64,000 nt of DNA from positions 1 to 64,000 of the forward strand of contig NZ_VJZD01000016.1 in NCBI RefSeq assembly GCF_009377175.1, read 5' to 3'. The translations under genes were made by a program, and so were the position numbers. Below are positions 33,520 through 41,651 of the stretch, in pieces (position 1 is the first letter of the stretch; each line of letters opens with the position of its first letter). The stretch comes from Streptomyces adustus. Lineage in GTDB: Bacteria > Actinomycetota > Actinomycetes > Streptomycetales > Streptomycetaceae. Below the pieces are notes generated by a model that was not told where the DNA came from, ran no database searches, and worked only from the letters and a program-made list of their open reading frames with translations.

Positions 33520-35235
33520 TCAGGGCTGGCCGCGCAACAGATTCGCGGTGTGGGCGATGTTCGCCAGGCGCTGGCCCGCGTCGCGGGTCTGTTTGCGGAA
33601 GGCGGTCGCGTCGCTCTCGACGCTGTCCCTGGTCGGCAGGCACAGCAGGCTGAAGAACCAGACCAGTCCCGACTGTTCCTTCTCGCTCAGCGTGCCCCAT
33701 TCACCGCGTGCCCCGCCGCAGGCCTCGGCCAGCGCGTTCACGCAGAAGGCCAGAGCGAGTCTCTGGTCGCCGCCCCACTGGCCGCGCAGCCACTGCTGGA
33801 AGTTGTTCTGGACTGCGGCCACGACATCGGGGCCGGCCTGACCGGCGAGGATCCTGGCGACCAGTTCACCCTGCTCGTTCGCTCGATTGCTGAACACGAC
33901 TGACTCCCCGTTCTCTCGATCCTGGTGGTGTGCGGAATTGCCGGGTTCTCCTAAGTTGCCGGCGTGAGTCAGCGGGCCGAGGCCGCGGGCCATGCGGTCC
34001 TCGAGTCCGGTCAGGGCCTTGCGCGCCGCCCAGTTCCGTTCGTCGCGCGCGGCCTGTCGGTACCAGTTCAGCGCCTCCGGCCAGTTGCCCAGGTGGTCCT
34101 CGTAGGCGAGCCCGAGGAAGTAGGCGCCGTGGGAGCTGCCGAGCCGGGCCGCCCGGGCGTACCAGTGCATGGCGCCGTCGATGTCCGGGGCGGTGCTCTC
34201 ACCGGGGAGCGTGCCCCCGAGGCGCTCCTGGGTCCGTCCTTCGAGGATCAGGCCCAGACGGGTCATCGCCTCCGGATGTCCGGCCTCGGCGGCATCCCGG
34301 TACATCGACTCGATGCGCGGCAGGCCTGCCGCGTCGATGTCCCAGTCCCGTTCGAGTGCGAGGGCGGCCTGGAAGAGCGCCTCCACGTCCTGATGGGTCG
34401 GGCCGGTCCCGACGGCCTGTTCGCCAGAAGTGTCCTCCTGCCGGTCGGAAGGGGGCCGGCGAACCGAGCCCCGGGCGATGACGAACCGCCCGGCATGGTG
34501 GCGGACGGACTGGGTGGGCCGGGGCTTGCCGTCGCGGACCAGGGCCGCCGAGGCGGTCGCGAAGGCGGCTTCGAGGGAGACCCCGTGCGGGTGGCCGTCG
34601 GCGCCCGTCTCGATCGCGTCGACCAGGTAGCGGGTGAAATGGGTCTGCGGATGGCTGCTCGTCGAGTCAGGTTCGTACCACGCGGTGCGGTAGGCGTCGG
34701 TCGCGGTCAGCGTGATGGCCCCGGAGCAGTGGGTCAGCTCGGTGATGGCGGGCGCGGACAGCGTGTGCCTGGGCAGCGTGGCCTGGCCCGAGAAGCAGCA
34801 GTCCAGGATGACCACCTTGGTGGCGGCCTGGGATTCCTCCAGGGCCTCCCGGACGTCGGAGAACCGCAGCCCGGTGGTCTTCTGGGCGGACCCGCTCAAC
34901 GGGGATTCGGCGAGCGCCAGGCAGAGTTCGTCCCCGTAGAGCCGACCGTGGCCGACGAAGTAGATCAGTGCCAGGTCCGTGGCGTCCTCGAACCATCGCA
35001 TGAGGTCGTCGGGCAGGTTGTTGCGCCGCCGCGGGTTGCGGACGATCTGGAGCCGGTCGGCCGGGCTGCCCGAGGACCGCGGCCAGCCGCAGCGCGGTCC
35101 CTGGAGCAGATCGGTCATCCGGTCGAGACTGTTCCTGGTGGCCGAGGCCACGGGAGGCAGATGCTCGTAGTCCCACACGCCGATGAGCACCGCCCGTGAG
35201 CGTGCGTAGTCGTACAACGGCTCAGGGCGTGTCAC
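33520..35235 (-). CDS. Caspase-like protease with Sel1-type repeats
   Basis: A 571-residue protein. Residues 10-255 are a caspase-fold peptidase (C14): VLIGVWDYEHLPPVASATRN, the catalytic His in FVGHGRLYG (His96), and DCCFSG with Cys147. Residues 300-410 hold Sel1/TPR-like repeats (DIDGAMHWYARAARLGSSHG, EALNWYRQAARDE) and the tail from about 430 is an unassigned helical domain. The start is a GTG at 35235, inside the EACC1 gene (14-nt overlap), so translation is coupled. In actinobacterial conflict systems such proteases act as killing effectors held in check by partner proteins; the specific trigger here is unknown. Confidence 0.85.
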   Translation of the reverse strand: MTRPEPLYDYARSRAVLIGVWDYEHLPPVASATRNSLDRMTDLLQGPRCGWPRSSGSPADRLQIVRNPRRRNNLPDDLMRWFEDATDLALIYFVGHGRLYGDELCLALAESPLSGSAQKTTGLRFSDVREALEESQAATKVVILDCCFSGQATLPRHTLSAPAITELTHCSGAITLTATDAYRTAWYEPDSTSSHPQTHFTRYLVDAIETGADGHPHGVSLEAAFATASAALVRDGKPRPTQSVRHHAGRFVIARGSVRRPPSDRQEDTSGEQAVGTGPTHQDVEALFQAALALERDWDIDAAGLPRIESMYRDAAEAGHPEAMTRLGLILEGRTQERLGGTLPGESTAPDIDGAMHWYARAARLGSSHGAYFLGLAYEDHLGNWPEALNWYRQAARDERNWAARKALTGLEDRMARGLGPLTHAGNLGEPGNSAHHQDRENGESVVFSNRANEQGELVARILAGQAGPDVVAAVQNNFQQWLRGQWGGDQRLALAFCVNALAEACGGARGEWGTLSEKEQSGLVWFFSLLCLPTRDSVESDATAFRKQTRDAGQRLANIAHTANLLRGQP

Positions 35236-35569
35236 GGAGCAGCCGTTCGACGATCTCCAGTGCCCGGTCCGCGTTCTCCCACTCGATCTCGACCTGCTTG
35301 CCCTCGACGGTGATCTGCATCCTGAGGTTCGAGCGGCGCGAGCGCAGGAAGTCGGGCAGGGTCTTCACGGCTGCGGCCAGCACGCTGCTGCCGGCCAGCA
35401 CCGCCAGTACGTCGGCGGTGCCGAGCTCGCCGGGGGCCGGTGCCGCGGGTCTGACCCGCACGCTGATCCCGTCCTGCGCACGCAGCCAGTCCCGAAGTCC
35501 CCAGAGCTGTGCCGGATCGGAGAGCGTCAGTTCGAGCGTGCGAGGTGCGTCGGCAGTCTCATGTCCCAC
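35222..35569 (-). CDS. EACC1-type effector-associated protein
   Basis: A 115-residue protein. The C-terminal half reads TADVLAVLAGSSVLAAAVKT, then LPDFLRSRRSNLRMQITVEG and KQVEIEWENADRALEIVERL. This resembles the effector-associated constant component 1 (EACC1) family found beside caspase, trypsin and TIR effectors in Streptomyces conflict systems. The GTG at 35569 follows GGGGGG by 5 nt. The gene overlaps the caspase gene. It has one hydrophobic helix (residues about 58-72), so it may associate with membrane or partner helices. EACC1 identity rests on motif recognition. Confidence 0.75.
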   Translation of the reverse strand: MGHETADAPRTLELTLSDPAQLWGLRDWLRAQDGISVRVRPAAPAPGELGTADVLAVLAGSSVLAAAVKTLPDFLRSRRSNLRMQITVEGKQVEIEWENADRALEIVERLLRDTP

Positions 35570-35811
35570 TGGTGCCCCCCGGCCCCTCGGTCCACATGTG
35601 CGCCTGCGCCGATTGCCGCTCTTCCCGCCGTGGTTCACCAGGCCGGGGTCCGGCAGGAACCGGTGACAGACCTGGTCTGACCGTCGCGCTGTGCATGTGT
35701 CGCCTCCGCGCTCGGGAATCCGGACGTCGGTGCTTCCCGCAGCGTAGCGGTTCCGCCCACGCAAAGGAACACGGATGTCTGTTAGGAGTGAGGGCGGGGC
35801 GGCGCGACCGG

Positions 35812-36471
35812 TCAGGTACGCGGGCCGAGCAGACCGGCGTCCCACAGTCGGTGTACGTAGAGGTTCAACTCGACCGCAGCAGCGTCGAGTTGGCTCTGGT
35901 CACCGTCGGCCACCGCCGAGGTCGCCAGAGCGGTGGTGGCCGCGAGGATCATCCGGCACAGCAGCCGGCCCTCCGTGTCCTCGACCCCGAGGGTCTGCGC
36001 GACCAGGTCCACCACGGTGTCGTACAAGGGCGCCCGCACGGGAAGCACACCGGGCCCGGCCGCGTACGCCTCCACCAGGCAGAGCCGGGCCGTGGGCCAG
36101 TCGGCGGCCAGTGTGCGGAGGTAGGCGTCGATCAGCCGCCCGAACCGGTGCGGCGGGCCGTCGTCGGCATCGGCGGAGGGCTCGCTCGCGGCAGCGGCGA
36201 GCCGTTCGAGCACCTGCCCCAACAGGCTCTCCCCGGCCGCCTGGTAGGCCGCGGCGAAACAGTCCGCCTTGGAGTCGAAGTAGCGGTAGAACGTCTGCCG
36301 GGAGACCCCCGCCCGCCTGATGACGTCCTCGACCGTGGTGGCGGCGTACCCCCGTTCGGCCAGTACCTGCGCCAACGCCGCGTACACGCGCTCTCGTTGC
36401 AGCGACTCCACCTCGTCGACCGGCAGGGCGCTCATGCCCCGGGGAAGCTTGCGCCGCGGTGTCGTCGTCAT
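35812..36471 (-). CDS. TetR-family transcriptional regulator
   Basis: A 219-residue TetR protein with the HTH TTVEDVIRRAGVSRQTFYRY near residues 45-64 and FDSKADCFAAAYQAAGESLL starting the ligand domain. It carries an unusual basic N-terminal tail (MTTTPRRKLPRGMSALP). It is alone between the EACC1 gene (240 bp away, same strand) and the DUF3224 gene. Its promoter region 36472-36545 is short. It may regulate the DUF3224 or MFS genes downstream; targets are not obvious. Confidence 0.9.
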   Translation of the reverse strand: MTTTPRRKLPRGMSALPVDEVESLQRERVYAALAQVLAERGYAATTVEDVIRRAGVSRQTFYRYFDSKADCFAAAYQAAGESLLGQVLERLAAAASEPSADADDGPPHRFGRLIDAYLRTLAADWPTARLCLVEAYAAGPGVLPVRAPLYDTVVDLVAQTLGVEDTEGRLLCRMILAATTALATSAVADGDQSQLDAAAVELNLYVHRLWDAGLLGPRT

Positions 36472-36545
36472 GGGCGCAGGTTAGCCCGCCGGGCACAACC
36501 CGCCAGGCACAACCCGTCCGTCACCGTTCACGGACCGGAAGTCCG

Positions 36546-36953
36546 CTACTGGCCGAGCTCGTAGTCGAACCAGATGCGGTGGGTGCCGTCCTCGTCGACC
36601 GCGATGCCGCCCGTCCCGGTGATCCCGGTCAACGCTCCCGTTCCGCTGGCCGGTACGACGATGAAGAACTCGCTCTCCCTCCCTCCGCCCCGAGTCGTCG
36701 CGGAGTGCGCGAAGTTGAACGCGCCGGCCCGCCCGTGGAGCGTCCCCTCGAAGGACTCCATCGCGACGTACGTCCCCGTCCCGCCGGCCTGGTCGAACGC
36801 GGCGGTGAACAGGGTCGCGGATCGTCCGGCGACCTCGCCTTCGTACTGCTTGTCCATCGTGGCGACACCGACGGGCAGCGCCGTGTCGATCGCGGGGCTC
36901 GGTACCGGAGCCGGGGTGAAGTCGGCAACCTTGAACGTTCCTGAAGCTCGCAT
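36546..36953 (-). CDS. DUF3224 family protein
   Basis: A 135-residue cytoplasmic beta-barrel-type protein. MRASGTFKVADFTPAPV, YEGEVAGRSATLFTAAFDQ, GTYVAMESFEGTLHGRAGAF, FNFAHSATTRGG and FIVVPASGTGALTGITGTGG are the DUF3224 signature. Many actinobacteria carry copies beside TetR genes, as here; the activity is unknown and a barrel that binds a small ligand is plausible. The ATG at 36953 gives the expected length. Confidence 0.9.
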   Translation of the reverse strand: MRASGTFKVADFTPAPVPSPAIDTALPVGVATMDKQYEGEVAGRSATLFTAAFDQAGGTGTYVAMESFEGTLHGRAGAFNFAHSATTRGGGRESEFFIVVPASGTGALTGITGTGGIAVDEDGTHRIWFDYELGQ

Positions 36954-37011
36954 CCTCGGATCGTATGCCGCCCCACTGACATCACCGCCGGGCCATCCGC
37001 GTTCCCGGTGC

Positions 37012-38274
37012 TCATCTGCGGTACGCGGTGACTGCGACCGCGGGCAGGAGAGCGAGGGAGAGGGCGCCGCCGGTCAGGGCGAGGGCGGGATAGCCAGTGG
37101 CGGCCACCATGATCCCGGAGGCCATGCCTCCGGTCGCGCCCGCGATGGCGATGGAGACGTCGACCAGACCCTGGGTCCTGGCGCGGGTCGCGAGCGGGAC
37201 GGTGTCGGTGATGATCGCGGTGCCGGACACGAGGCCGAAGTTCCAGCCCAGGCCGAGCAGGGCGAGTGCGAGGGCGAGCAGGACGACGGAGTCGGCGGGT
37301 GCCGCGGCGGCGAGGACACCGGCGGCAAGGAGGGTGATGCCGGAGGCGGCGGCCGTCTTCATGCGGCCGAAGCGGTCGACGAGTCGGCCGGTGAGTGGGG
37401 AGGGCAGGTACATGGCGCCGATGTGGATGGCGATGACCAGGCCGGAGGCGGCGGTTCCGTGGCCGTGGTCGTGCATGTGGACCGGCGTCATCGTCATGAT
37501 GGCGACCATGACGAGCTGGGTGAGGATCATCACCAGCGCACCGAGGACGACTCCTCCGCGGCCCTCGTCCGGGCCGGCGGCGTCGGCGGCCCGCGCGGCC
37601 CCGGCGTCGGCCGCCTCGGCCTGGGCAAGGCGGCGGGCCATGAGCAGCGGGTCGGGTCGCAGCCATACGGCGAGGACGACGGCGGCGAGGGCGTAGGCGG
37701 CGCCGGAGAGGATGAAGGGTCCGGCGAGGTGGGGGATGCCGAGGCGTTCGGCGAAGGTGCCGGTGGGGGCGGCGAGGTTGGGGCCGGCGACGCCGCCGAG
37801 GGTGGTGGCGACCAGCACGGTGGACACCGCGCGGGCGCGGTGTCCGGGGGCGGCGAGGTCGGCCCCGGCGTAGCGGGCCTGGAGGTTGGTGGCGGTGCCC
37901 GCGCCGTAGACGAACAGGGAGAGGAACAGCAGCACCGGATTGTCCAGGACGGCGGCGACGAGGACGCCGGCCGAGCCGATCGCCCCGGTGAGATAGCCGG
38001 CCGCGAGTCCGGGGCGGCGGCCGCGGGCCTGGGAGACGCGGCCGACGGTGACCGCGGTGAGGGCGGAACCGGCGGTGATCAGGGCGCTGGGCAGCCCGGC
38101 GAGGTTGGTGGAGCCCAGCATGTCCTGGGCCAGGAGGGCGCCGACGGTCACACCGGCGGCGAGCCCGGCGCCGCTGAGGACCTGGGAGGCGACCAGGACC
38201 CGCAGGATGCGGCGCTGGGCGAGGGCGGCATCGGGTATGCGGGTCGTCGTGTCGGCGGGTGCGGTATCGGTCAT
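37012..38274 (-). CDS. MFS transporter, 12-TM
   Basis: A 420-residue membrane protein with 12 predicted hydrophobic helices. Motif A-like text occurs in VGRVSQARGRRPGLAAG and GRLVDRFGRMKTAAASG. A histidine-rich loop PVHMHDHGHGTAASG between helices 6 and 7 stands out and could bind metal. The ATG at 38274 (MTDTAPADTTTRIPDAALA) is the right start; the upstream frame to 39096 is the alcohol-dehydrogenase remnant. Substrate unknown, export of a drug or metabolite most likely. Confidence 0.88.
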   Translation of the reverse strand: MTDTAPADTTTRIPDAALAQRRILRVLVASQVLSGAGLAAGVTVGALLAQDMLGSTNLAGLPSALITAGSALTAVTVGRVSQARGRRPGLAAGYLTGAIGSAGVLVAAVLDNPVLLFLSLFVYGAGTATNLQARYAGADLAAPGHRARAVSTVLVATTLGGVAGPNLAAPTGTFAERLGIPHLAGPFILSGAAYALAAVVLAVWLRPDPLLMARRLAQAEAADAGAARAADAAGPDEGRGGVVLGALVMILTQLVMVAIMTMTPVHMHDHGHGTAASGLVIAIHIGAMYLPSPLTGRLVDRFGRMKTAAASGITLLAAGVLAAAAPADSVVLLALALALLGLGWNFGLVSGTAIITDTVPLATRARTQGLVDVSIAIAGATGGMASGIMVAATGYPALALTGGALSLALLPAVAVTAYRR

Positions 38275-38348
38275 GCGTCTCTTCCAGAGGAGGGCCGGCG
38301 GGAGTGGGGCAGCGACCTGGGCGGGACGGTGCACGCGGTGGTGGGGCG

Positions 38349-38751
38349 TCAGTCCGCGTCGGGGACGTGGGTGAGGTCGGCGCGCGGGCTGTCGGCGCTC
38401 GCGAGTGCCGTCAGGACGGATCGTGCCGCTCTCTCCCCGGCGGCATGGGCGCCTTCGACGTGTCCGGCGTACTCGGTCGCCGTCTCGGTCGACGCCCAGT
38501 GCAGTCGGCCGTCCAGGGTCGGCCGCCGGTGGAGCGGGTGGCCGGAGAGGGAGTGGTCGGTGAGGCGCTGCACGGTGGACGGGGACGTCCATCGCTCGGT
38601 GCTCCAGTTCTGTACGTGGAGCGTGTCGGGGGTGGCCGCGGCCGGACCGAAGAGCCGACCGAGCTGGGCGACGACAGCCTGTTCGAATCCGGGCCGTACG
38701 GTGCGGGCGTGCGCGAAGCCGAAGAGCGCGGCGGGTTCGCCGGGACAGGCC
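38349..38751 (-). pseudogene. 3' fragment of a flavin amine oxidase
   Basis: This frame reads GEPAALFGFAHARTVRPGFE, LHVQNWSTERWTSPSTVQRL, then LDGRLHWASTETATEYAGHV and EGAHAAGERAARSVL. That is the C-terminal FAD/substrate segment of flavin-containing monoamine oxidases (WASTETATEYAGHVEGA). The N-terminal two thirds, including the dinucleotide-binding site, are absent; before about 38751 the DNA belongs to an alcohol dehydrogenase in another frame. Confidence 0.8.
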
Positions 38752-39096
38752 GGGGATCTTGCGTTCGGCGCAATGGACGACGTCGTCCACCCGGCAGTAC
38801 GCGCAGTGCCCGCAACTGCCGCCGAACCAGCCGACGGCCACCCGCTCTCCGACCGTCCAGCCCTCGACCTGGTCGCCCAGCTCGGCGATGACGCCCGCGA
38901 CCTCGTGCCCCGGAGTGACCGGGAAGGAGGTCGCCGTGGCGGTGGCCGTGGCCGTGGCGAGGTCGGCGTGGCAGACGCCGCTCGCCACCACCGCCACGCG
39001 GACCCGCCGACCCGTCGGCGGTGCCTGCCGGGCGAAGGACGGGTGCAGCAGGCCCCTGGACCTGGTCACGACCATGGTCACAGAGGTGCCCGGCAT
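38752..39096 (-). pseudogene. 5' fragment of a zinc alcohol dehydrogenase
   Basis: From the ATG at 39096 it reads MPGTSVTMVVTRSRGLLHPS, VRVAVVASGVCHADL (zinc ligand Cys), TPGHEVAGVIAELGDQVEGW, GGSCGHCAYCRVDDVVHCAE and KIPGL, then stops making sense near 38752. This is the N-terminal catalytic-domain half of a medium-chain zinc alcohol dehydrogenase; the NAD-binding domain is lost and replaced by the amine oxidase piece. A run LATATATATATSFP marks a slippage expansion (Thr-Ala repeat). Confidence 0.85.
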
Positions 39097-39220
39097 ACGG
39101 CCCTTCCTTCGAGCACATCACGCGGCTCATAGCTGCTGGTTATGCTGAATCGGCAGAGCCCCACCATAGACACGCCTCCAACAGCCCGGTAGGGGACGCT
39201 GGTGAATGGAGCGATAAACG

Positions 39221-40114
39221 ATGGCTATGGTCGATCGCCTGAACCTCGAAGGACTCCGGTACGCGCAGGCGGTCGCCGAGACCAAGTCGTTCAGCGCCGC
39301 CGCACGCGCCTACGGCGTCACCCAGCCCGCCCTGTCCAACGGCATCGCCAAACTGGAGGAGCGCCTCGGTGACAGGCTCTTCGACCGCTCCCCGCGCGGT
39401 GTGACCCAGACCGCATTCGGCGCCCGGCTCCTGCCGCTGATCGAACGGGCCCTGGACGCGCTCGACGCCGTCGCGGCCGAAGCCAGACGGCTGACCGAGC
39501 CCGGCGAGCAGAAGATCCGCATGGGCCTGTCACCGCTGATCGGCTCCCATCTGGTCGCCCGGGCCTTCAGCATGGTCCAGGACCTCCCGGCGCCCCGCGA
39601 CCTCGTGCTGCGGGAGGCGAACATGCAGGAGCTGCGCGAAGGTCTGCTGGCCGGTCGGCTCGACATCATCCTCATCCCCGCCGTGGCCGCGATGCCGCGA
39701 TTCGAGCACCGGGTCATCGACGTCGAGCCGATGGTCGTCGTCAGCCCCGACACCGCCGAGGACGCGGCGCCGCTCGAACTCGAGGAAGCCGGCAAGGAAC
39801 GCTTCATCCTCGTGCCGGACACCTGCGGCCTGACCACCTTCATCACACAGCTCTTCCAGGCGCACGAGATGCCCTTGCACACCTATCCGGGCGAGGCAGC
39901 CAGTTATCAGGTCCTGGAGGATTGGACGAGGCTGGGCCTGGGCTCGGCCATGGTTCCTCGCTCCAAGCTCACCTCGCCCGACGTACCCCACCGGTCGCTG
40001 CTGGACGCGGGCCGCGAGGTGCAGATCTCATTCGAAGCCGTCTGGAGCGCCGACTCCCCGCTCGCCACGGACCTGCTCCGGCTGGCCGACCGTCTTGCCG
40101 CCGCCCGCCCCTAG
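39221..40114 (+). CDS. LysR-family transcriptional regulator
   Basis: A 297-residue LysR regulator with the winged helix RYAQAVAETKSFSAAARAYG then VTQPALSNGIAKLEERLGDR, and an effector domain (MGLSPLIGSHLVARAFSMVQ, GRLDIILIPAVAAMPRF). The form resembles OxyR/CynR-type regulators. It diverges from the ADH fragment at 39096; the intact ADH may once have been its target, and the regulator may now be orphaned. The ATG at 39221 is the first start in frame with ribosome-site-like AGCGATAAACG before it. Confidence 0.92.
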   Translation: MAMVDRLNLEGLRYAQAVAETKSFSAAARAYGVTQPALSNGIAKLEERLGDRLFDRSPRGVTQTAFGARLLPLIERALDALDAVAAEARRLTEPGEQKIRMGLSPLIGSHLVARAFSMVQDLPAPRDLVLREANMQELREGLLAGRLDIILIPAVAAMPRFEHRVIDVEPMVVVSPDTAEDAAPLELEEAGKERFILVPDTCGLTTFITQLFQAHEMPLHTYPGEAASYQVLEDWTRLGLGSAMVPRSKLTSPDVPHRSLLDAGREVQISFEAVWSADSPLATDLLRLADRLAAARP

Positions 40115-40262
40115 CCATTCACACCCCTTATGGGCTGATTCAGCGTGGTCCTCTACCGGATCCTCGCACGGGCACCTAACTTGGCTGGCACATCGCGGAA
40201 CCTTCCGCTCCGCACGACCTGTGCGCCTCAGCGAGGCATAACCATGCACATCTTGAGATGAC

Positions 40263-40313
40263 GCCGCGGTTGGCCCGGGCCAACCGCGGCGCGGCCGCAG
40301 ACGGATACGTCTG
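40263..40313. promoter_or_regulatory. Two perfect palindromes upstream of DinB gene
   Basis: GCCGCGGTTGGCCC (40263-40276) is followed directly by its exact reverse complement to 40290, a 28-bp palindrome with no loop. Next, CAGACG-GATA-CGTCTG (40298-40313) is a short hairpin. They lie 14-60 bp before the DinB start at 40327, so they could be an operator and a leader hairpin. The first could also be a terminator of the LysR unit. Confidence 0.55.
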
Positions 40314-40326
40314 AGAGCGAGGCATC

Positions 40327-40860
40327 ATGCACGAACTCACCGCACTGCTGCGCGAGTACGACCGCGCCCGCACCTACACCGACGAGCTGTGGAAGGACCT
40401 CACTCCGGACGAGGTGACCTGGCGCCCGCACGAGAACTCCAGCGCCATCGGCTGGCACCTGGGCCACCAGGCCCATGTCGCCCACTTCATGATCCGTAAC
40501 CTCACCGCCGCCGAACCCAGCCCCGACCCGGAGCTGGACGCGGTCATGGACTCGGCGAACCCGGAGAAGTTCCGCGGCGCGCTGCCGACCGTCGAACGGC
40601 TCACCGCCTTCCGCGACGCCGTCGCCGAACGCGTCCACGCCCGCATCGGCGACATCGCGGCCGGCAAGGTCGGCGCCCCCGCCCAGCTGACCATCGTCGC
40701 CGACCACCTGCTGCTCGCGCTCATCAACCACGAGTACCAGCACGACCAGTGGATCAGCGAGGTCCGTGCCGACAACCTCGGCCACCCGCTCCCACCCGAT
40801 CCCGCCTCGGACTGGATCGGCCGCGTCGACGGCTATCTCGTCTGCAATCCCTACGCCTGA
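40327..40860 (+). CDS. DinB-family protein
   Basis: A 177-residue DinB-like four-helix protein. The three metal-binding histidines of the superfamily are visible: GWHLGHQAHVAHF near residue 42 and INHEYQHDQW near residue 137. Members bind divalent metal and are stress-linked or act as thiol transferases with bacillithiol or mycothiol. The start at 40327 follows GAGCGAGGCATC. Two palindromes precede it. Some DinB-like proteins use mycothiol in S-transfer, which would fit an actinobacterium. Confidence 0.88.
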   Translation: MHELTALLREYDRARTYTDELWKDLTPDEVTWRPHENSSAIGWHLGHQAHVAHFMIRNLTAAEPSPDPELDAVMDSANPEKFRGALPTVERLTAFRDAVAERVHARIGDIAAGKVGAPAQLTIVADHLLLALINHEYQHDQWISEVRADNLGHPLPPDPASDWIGRVDGYLVCNPYA

Positions 40861-41075
40861 CCCCACCGGCCGGCGGAGTGCCGGTCCTCGCACAGGCGGC
40901 AGTTGCTCTCGCCACGGCATGATGGCGGCCATGGACAGACACACCTCCGACTGGGTGACCCTCTTCTGCTTCGAGAACGTCGCCGGATGTCCGCGCCCTG
41001 GCCGGCTGATGTCGGTTTGACTGCGTGACCGGGGGATCGACTGGTACCCCTTCGCCGCGCACGACGCCGTCACCA
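40861..41075. other. Short gap with a possible gene fragment
   Basis: A frame from 40934 reads MDRHTSDWVTLFCFENVAGC and stops at 41018-41020; nearby text RGIDWYPFAAHDAVTI in another frame may be the rest of a decayed gene. Neither part is recognisable. Confidence 0.3.
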
Positions 41076-41597
41076 TCATTGCGCGGCAGGGTCGTCGTAG
41101 TCGTCGGGAAGGGGGCTGTGGCGTTCGGCGAGCGGGCCGACGCCGAGATCTTCGCGCATGAGCTTGCGCATCCTGGCGGCTGCTTTGCCGCGCTCCTCCC
41201 AGCGGGCGCGGTCCTCCGGACTGCTGACGGCACTCCCGTCGGCGTAGCCGTCGCAGATGCGTCGCAGGCAGTGGAACACGCTGTTGGAGGCTTTGACGAC
41301 GGGTTCGGGCGCGATGAGCCACATCCGTTCCGAGGCGGTCCCTATGCCTGAGTCCCGGAAGGCTTCACGCAGCGCCCGTGCCCGCTCGCCGTCGGACGGG
41401 TGCTCGCGCTCGGCCAAGGCCCGCAGGGTCTCCCCGAGTGCCTTCACGGTGGTGGTGTACTGCGTGTAGATGTCGAGCCGCAGCCGCAGAGCTTCTTTGA
41501 CGTCCTCGTGCTTCCACCGATTCCGATCGGCGATGAGGGTGGCGCCGATGCCGATCGCGGCACCGGCCAGGGTGGAGAGCAGTGGCAACCAGTCCAT
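41076..41597 (-). CDS. Membrane-anchored hypothetical protein
   Basis: A 173-residue protein of unknown function. The N-terminal hydrophobic helix LLSTLAGAAIGIGATLIADR is followed by a cytoplasmic helical part rich in charged residues (LRLRLDIYTQYTTTVKALGE, LGVGPLAERHSPLPDDYDDP). This single-anchor pattern is common in Streptomyces proteins with no assigned role. The ATG at 41597 is the only start that keeps the helix. It runs on the same strand as the HD gene, which ends 55 bp upstream of it. Confidence 0.7.
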   Translation of the reverse strand: MDWLPLLSTLAGAAIGIGATLIADRNRWKHEDVKEALRLRLDIYTQYTTTVKALGETLRALAEREHPSDGERARALREAFRDSGIGTASERMWLIAPEPVVKASNSVFHCLRRICDGYADGSAVSSPEDRARWEERGKAAARMRKLMREDLGVGPLAERHSPLPDDYDDPAAQ

Positions 41598-41651
41598 GCG
41601 GGCCAGCTTGGGCCATCCCGTACCACCGGCACCAGGTCGAGATCGGAACGT

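Noticed and set aside
38660-38690. tRNA T-loop-like word GTTCGAATCC
   Set aside because: It lies in the amine oxidase fragment and has no cloverleaf around it. No tRNA was found in the window.
36574-39132. 852-codon plus-strand frame
   Set aside because: Shadow of DUF3224, MFS and ADH genes; translation is Gly/Asp/Glu-rich without motifs.
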